In this document: positions 59,661 through 64,000 of the stretch, piece by piece | Layout: each line of letters starts with the position of its first letter | Position numbering within the stretch: the first letter of the stretch is position 1 | Source: Lampris incognitus | Taxonomy: Eukaryota; Chordata; Actinopteri; Lampriformes; Lampridae | Direction: 5' to 3' | Assembly: GCF_029633865.1 (NCBI RefSeq) | Contig: NC_079216.1 | Coordinates: 63,704,006 to 63,768,005, forward strand | Length of the DNA stretch: 64,000 bases | Made by a program: the position numbers and the translations under genes | The notes under the pieces: generated by a model | Database searches by the model: none | What the model was told of the DNA's origin: nothing | What the model saw: the letters and a program-made list of their open reading frames with translations, nothing else

Positions 59661-61104
59661 TAAGCTCAGTAAGAAATAGGGATAAAAGACAGAAGATACA
59701 TCGAAATATTTCACCATCTAAGCCTGAAAGATTAGTCATTTCTATTATCTTGTTATCAAAACCAGTAGCAGACTTTGCATCCTTTCTTCCCTAATGATTC
59801 ATCAACTTTAAAAAAAAACCCAAGAAATACCTGCTAATAATAGAATCACAAACACTCCACGAAATAAAAGTTACTGGGCAAATTGTGAAATCAAATACTA
59901 AAAAAACATAAACTGTACCTGTTCAGTGTAGTGTTGTGTTGGACAGCCTGGTAAAGTATGTCCCAAGTTTAGACTCCTCAGAGTTTGGCAGCACACTTGG
60001 AGAGAGGTAGTTCTACCATTAACACTATGGTAAAAATGAGGAAGTATTTTACATAGCAGAACTAAATGCACTTTCCTGGATGAAGAGAACTTGGCTGATT
60101 GCAACTCTGAGACTCCTGGCTGGGCTAAACTGGCCATACCAGTCCCACCAGGTGCGTTCCAACGACTGAGATTGCTGTAGTCAGTGTAAAGAGGGTAAGA
60201 TCAACCTGAATCAACTCTCTCAAAAGACAAAGTTGTACAATAAATGAGCGCTAAGTATTAAAAATGTTGACAAACCAGTGTAGCAAGAAAAATAGTATCA
60301 GGGAAATGCCCTGCGTCAACAGATTATGTATAGAGTATGAAGAGGAAAAATCTCACATACTTGAGAGCCTGATTTGTCTGCGTGTTTGTTTTTGTTTGTG
60401 TCTACAGGACTAGACATCTTATTTCTCACGATGAGCTTATTCATAGGCCTTAATAATTCTGAGATGTGAAGCAGCTCGTGGACCTGCAAAGGAGGTCACT
60501 GACTCATTCATTTACAGACTAGTCTAAAAGGGGAGGGGGCGGGTTATATCACGCTTCTATATTAAATTGAGCTTTGAGTGGCTTGGAAGTATAATCTAAG
60601 AAGTGCAAAAACCAGTTTACAGTTTCAAACAATTTCCCTTACAAAGTACATAAATGAACAACTCGGTGTTCTGCCCGATGTGAGTCCTATTCAGATGGAC
60701 AACACCCTTTTGCTGCTACGATGAGGTGCTGGCACCCACCCGACTTGGCACCCGTGTCACTAGATGGCTGGTGACCAACCTAGCAACCCTTTCTGACCCG
60801 AGTTTGCGTGTTAAAGTGGTGTAGAAGTGTTGGTTACCGATACAGTCTGCTGGGGGCATGGGAAAAAAAACCAAACAAACAAACAAGAAAAACAAGAAAG
60901 ACGACAACACGTTGACAAGTTCCTTAACTGACAGGTCATGCAGCTATAAAGTCATGTCCTGAGGAGAAATTTCACTTAACGTGGTCAGTAATACTGTCCA
61001 AAATTGAGTAGGGTCACACCCCCCCACCCCACTTGCTCTGCCTACCACGTCTTCATTTTGTTCAGAAACTAATGGAAATGTTCGGAACCAAACTCACCCC
61101 GGGT

Positions 61105-61329
61105 TCCTTAACCGATCCAGTCACACGAGTTCTGAGGTGAGATCTCTCTGTTGGAAACACGTTTTCCACGGTTATGAACTTGACTCTACCCACCTAGTGT
61201 TGAGAAACTATAGAAAATTACGTATTGTAGCGAATTCGGGGGGGGGGGCAACCACAGGGACTGCCGCGGCCGGGACGCGAACCCATATCGCCCGCACCGC
61301 AGGAGACATCGCTAACCGCTCGACTAAAG
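61105..61329 (-). repeat. tRNA-headed SINE-like unit, copy 1
   Basis: Read on the minus strand, the right end begins with an RNA polymerase III-type A box (TAGTCGAGCGG) and then a B box (GGTTCGCGTCC), spaced as in a tRNA. A unique-looking tail of about 150 bp ends at ccttaaccgatcc. A second copy lies 790 bp away (61895-62113), about 93% identical by eye. The tRNA head may be Leu- or Ser-like but does not form a complete gene. Confidence 0.55.
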
Positions 61330-61894
61330 CAGTGTTTTTCAACCGGAGGTCCGCGGACCCCTAGTGGTCCGTGGTGTAATTGAAAGGGGTCCGTGAAAAT
61401 AAAATAGCTTTAAAAAAGAGATCCTGTGACATTTATAGAAATAGGATTATTTTACTCAAATGTGACTGAGACCTTTATCTACCTAAACTATAAAGGGTAA
61501 CAGGACTTTTTTCTCTAATTACATCTGTTTCACAAGTGTCATTTATTGTATTTTAATAAGAGATCTCGCTCCCGTTTGCATTGTTAAAAGTTACTGCATA
61601 AAAATTCTGTTGTTACATATATCTGAAAGTTACTGAATACATATTCTGTTTTGTTACATATATCTGAAAGTTACTGCATAAGAATTCTGTTTTGTTAACT
61701 ATACCTAAGTTACAACTGAAAGCTCTTATTTTTGCCCCAAAGAGTGAATAAATGCTATAAGGCAATTTAAAATGCAGTTTCTACTGTTTCTATCTAATTG
61801 CAACCCCCCTCCCCCAAGATCAGGTGGAGGGGTCCTCAGGGTAGATCAAAAATACGCAGGGGGTCCAGGACCCCAAAAAGGTTGAGACCCACTG
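61330..61894. mobile_element. hAT-like non-autonomous DNA transposon
   Basis: The ends are inverted: CAGTGTTTTTCAACC at the left, and the right end reads CAGTGGGTCTCAACC on the other strand (12 of 15 identical). CAGTG...CAACC ends are common in hAT elements of fish. The interior has no coding capacity and is AT-rich, with about 2.5 copies of a roughly 50-bp tandem unit (TTACATATATCTGAAAGTTA at its core) at 61,590-61,705. No clear 8-bp target duplication is seen: the flanks are gactaaag and ccttaacc. Confidence 0.6.
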
Positions 61895-62113
61895 CCTTAA
61901 CCGATCCAATCACACGAGTTCTGAGGTGAGATCTTTCTGTTGGAAACACGTTTTCCACGGTTATGAACTTGACTCTACCCACCTAGTGTTGAGAAACTAT
62001 AGATAATTGCGTGTCGTAGCAAATTCGGGGGGGCAGCCACAGGAACTGCCGCGGCCGGGACGCGAACCCGTATAGCCCGCACCTCGGGAGACATCGCTAA
62101 CCGCTCGGCTAGA
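61895..62113 (-). repeat. tRNA-headed SINE-like unit, copy 2
   Basis: Same order and orientation as 61105-61329, with a few substitutions and a shorter G run. The A box is TAGCCGAGCGG and the B box GGTTCGCGTCC on the minus strand. It begins exactly at the right end of the hAT-like element, so copy-1/hAT/copy-2 are joined without a gap. Confidence 0.55.
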
Positions 62114-62349
62114 GGATCAGACCCGCCAGCCAGCGGCCAGCGTGTCTTCTTATCCATGCACGTTACACTATGTACAGTCATCGAATTTTTATCTCCTTAC
62201 CTTGTAGGGTCTTTGTTTTCTAATGGAAAATTAGATCCAGATTAACTAATGAGAACCATTAAAAGTAAAGTGGCAAACGAGTCGTTCTAGACCCAGGGGA
62301 TGAAGAGGTGGAGGGTGGCCTGCTAGCAGGCTCGGCTAGCTAGGCTTAC

Positions 62350-62496
62350 CGTGTAAGGGCGGCAGGGAGCAAGGTTAGCTTCTGTGCTGGGGACACCAAA
62401 TCCCGGATTTCTGTGAATTTCGGCATTAACATAGTGGACACATTTGCCAATCCCGCTTTCTGGAAAACTGCCGTACACCACCGCGTAGTAGTACTG
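62350..62496 (-). other. possible unassigned exon, 147 nt open
   Basis: On the minus strand the segment is preceded by ctcctttttaag (good acceptor) and followed by ACG|gtaagc (good donor). It is open in the phase-0 frame for 49 codons, containing GSFPESGIGKCVHYVNAEIH. No domain is recognised. It could be a 5' exon of mctp2 (then non-coding, because an in-frame stop precedes the main ATG), an exon of another gene, or chance. Confidence 0.22.
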
Positions 62497-62518
62497 CTTA
62501 AAAAGGAGTAATGTGGTT

Positions 62519-62536
62519 ACATGACAAACTAAAAAT
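62519..62536. repeat. target-site duplication of the RTE LINE, left copy
   Basis: ACATGACAAACTAAAAAT is found here and, identically, at 63317-63334 directly on the other side of the LINE. An exact 18-bp match implies a fairly recent insertion. Confidence 0.9.
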
Positions 62537-63316
62537 CTACTACTACTTTCGGCTGCTCCCGTTAGGGGTCGCCACAGCGGATCATCCGTTTCCATTTCTT
62601 CCTGTCTTCTGCGTCTTCCTCTGTCACACCAGCCACCTGCATGTCTTCCCTCACCACATCCATAAACCTCCTCTTTGGCCTTCCTCTTCTCCTCTTCCCT
62701 GGCAGCTCCATATTCAGCATCCTTCTCCCAATATACTCAGCATCTCTCCTCCACACATGTCCAAGCCATCTCAATCTTGCCTCTCTTGCTTTGTCTCCAA
62801 ACCGTCCAACCTGAGCGGTCCCTCTAATATAATCGTTCCTAATCCTGTCCTTCTTCGTTACTCCCAGTGAAAATCTTAGCATCTTCAACTCTGCCACCTC
62901 CAGCTCCGCCTCCTGTCTTTTCGTCAGTGCCAATGTCTCCAAACCATATAACATAGCTGGTCTCACAACCATCTTGTAAACTTTCCCTTTAACTCTTGCT
63001 GGTACCCTTCTGTCGCAAATCACTCCTGACACTCTTCTCCACCCACTCCAACCTGTCTGCACTCTCTTTTTCACCTCTCTACTGCACTCCCCGTTACTTT
63101 GGACAGTTGACCCCAAGTATTTAAACTCAGATGTCTTTGTCACCTCCACTCCTTGTATCCTGACCATTCCACTGTCCTCTCTCTCATTCACGCATAGGTA
63201 TTCCGTCTTGCTCCTACTGACTTTCATTCCTCTTCTCTCCAGTGCATACCTCCACCTCTCCAGGCTCTCCTCAACCTGCACCCTACTCTCACTACAGATC
63301 ACAATGTCATCCGCGA
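62537..63316 (-). mobile_element. 5'-truncated RTE-type LINE (reverse transcriptase C-terminal part)
   Basis: The minus-strand frame (about 250 aa, with the ATG at 63320-63318) begins at the catalytic FADD box of the reverse transcriptase. It runs through SKTEYLCVNE, EFKYLGSTVQSNGEC, RPAMLYGLETL, RLRWLGHVWRR and GRPKRRFMDVVREDM to MIRCGDP, a text-like series typical of fish RTE-clade LINEs. The thumb and C-terminal region are intact; the endonuclease and most of the reverse transcriptase are absent. The 3' end is the hallmark GC-rich tail, then (CTA)n on the plus strand. Both ends carry the same 18 bp. The ATG in front of FADD comes from the flanking duplication, not from the element. It is a dead-on-arrival copy. 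Confidence 0.88.
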
Positions 63317-63334
63317 ACATGACAAACTAAAAAT
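63317..63334. repeat. target-site duplication of the RTE LINE, right copy
   Basis: Exact partner of 62519-62536. It is followed by a short (AAT)n run to 63354. Confidence 0.9.
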
Positions 63335-63354
63335 AATAATAATAATAATAATAA

Positions 63355-64000
63355 CAAACGCCTGACTCATTTTATGTTAGCTCGGTATGCTAACAGCTAT
63401 TCATTCTAACCGGCGTTAGCGGATTATAGCAAGCTAGTTTCTTTCGCGTAAATAATTGTGGCGCCATTTTCTTTTCCCGTCCAATAATATGCCTGATCAA
63501 AATACCTTCCCTTATAAACGTATCTAGTTTATTCTCGTCTCATTTGTGTAAACATGCAGCCTGTTTCCTCACTGGCTCGCTTTCGCCCACCTGTAGCCCA
63601 CCCTTCCCCTTGTCACCTCAAATACATGTGCACATTAGATGATGGCGTCCTAGGGGTTTTCCAGGGGCAGCCATTAGCTACTCCCCTTTAGAGAAGCGTT
63701 AGCAACACTGTTAGCAACTCTTTTGTCGCAGAATACCCTCGTAAGCCTTGGGCCCGCTGAACACACAGGCCCCCACAATAAGGCGTTGTGTCCACTGGAG
63801 ATCGCTTTCCAACCCCCCCCCCCCCAAAATCAGTGGTGCAGGAGGCGAGGCCCTTGGGCAGGGCTTTGTGGAAAGCAGGTGCAGGCTGACTGCTCAGAGT
63901 AGTGGCTCTGCAAGCTTCACATTGAAATTAATATGAATCCTGCTTTCCCTTTATTCCTTTTGTGACGATATGCATGCTTTGTAAAATGTCATTTTAGTGT
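63355..64000. other. sequence upstream of the RTE insertion, no gene seen
   Basis: Mostly unique, fairly CpG-containing DNA with short TTAGC-type repeats (GCTAACAGC, GTTAGCGG, CATTAGCTAC, GTTAGCAACACTGTTAGCAAC) and a C run at 63,813-63,825. A promoter for mctp2 could lie here. Confidence 0.35.
63443..63470 (-). promoter_or_regulatory. possible promoter-type motifs (YY1-like, E2F-like)
   Basis: On the minus strand AAAATGGCGCC (63470-63460) resembles a YY1 site, which is often found at transcription starts. TTTCGCG on the plus strand (63443-63449) resembles an E2F half site. The position, upstream of mctp2 and repeat-free, would suit a promoter, but I see no TATA box and no proven first exon. 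Confidence 0.2.

Larger units (their letters stand above)
58984..61104 (-). other. presumed 5' intron or leader region of mctp2
   Basis: Upstream of coding exon 1 there is no further coding frame in phase. It has the 35-bp hairpin and the dispersed repeat at 59470-59660. A 79-codon minus-strand frame at 60,137-59,898 starts with a good ATG context (GGTATGGCC) but has no recognisable domain. Non-coding first exon(s) should lie in this part or beyond, but cannot be placed. Confidence 0.45.

Noticed and set aside
59898..60137. 79-codon minus-strand frame with good ATG context as an alternative mctp2 N-terminus
   Set aside because: It ends in a stop, has no in-phase donor I can link to exon 1, and the main frame has its own upstream stop and start. 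It may be part of a leader exon.
61258..61329. Possible genuine tRNA gene on the minus strand (A and B boxes)
   Set aside because: The sequence does not close into a full cloverleaf by eye and is part of a repeated unit with a long tail; a SINE head is more likely.

Overview
The window is vertebrate nuclear DNA, almost certainly from a ray-finned (teleost) fish. It is intron-rich, crowded with CA/GT and GA/CT microsatellites, carries fish-type tRNA-headed SINEs and an RTE-type LINE, and has one 37-base assembly gap (5174-5210). There are no bacterial-type operons, no CRISPR array and no viral genes.

The only convincing protein-coding gene is on the minus strand, from about 58,983 down to 24,878. 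Joining 22 exons, all with GT/AG borders and matching phases, gives an open frame of 1,089 codons plus stop. The product is an MCTP2-like protein (multiple C2 and transmembrane domain-containing protein): a long disordered N-terminal region, three C2 domains, two hydrophobic membrane segments and a short basic tail. MCTP proteins are membrane anchors thought to act at the ER and on endosomal or secretory vesicles through lipid-binding C2 domains. In this copy, classical calcium-ligand aspartates are missing from all three C2 domains.

Layout: 1-24.8 kb lies beyond the 3' end of the gene. I see no exons there, only a LINE remnant, simple repeats, stretches that look like candidate conserved non-coding DNA, and a 3.3-kb higher-order minisatellite at 13.27-16.58 kb. 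In other vertebrates NR2F2 lies across a gene desert downstream of MCTP2, so this part may belong to that desert; this is inference. From 24.9 to 59 kb is the mctp2-like gene, with introns from about 100 bp to 10.5 kb that hold at least four SINE insertions (one nested in another repeat, one about 20 bp from a splice donor), a GC-rich retroposon-like block and several microsatellites. From 59 to 64 kb is the presumed 5'-UTR intron or promoter side: a perfect 35-bp hairpin, a duplicated tRNA-headed SINE-like unit around a hAT-like TIR element, a 5'-truncated RTE LINE with an 18-bp target-site duplication, and one unexplained open segment with good splice borders.

No new defence or biosynthetic system is visible. 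The most notable items are the degenerate calcium sites of the C2 domains, the enlarged 363-codon first coding exon, the 18/33/51-bp hierarchy of the minisatellite, the near-perfect palindromes, and transposon insertions close to exons. Family names come from recognition by eye; no database search was run.
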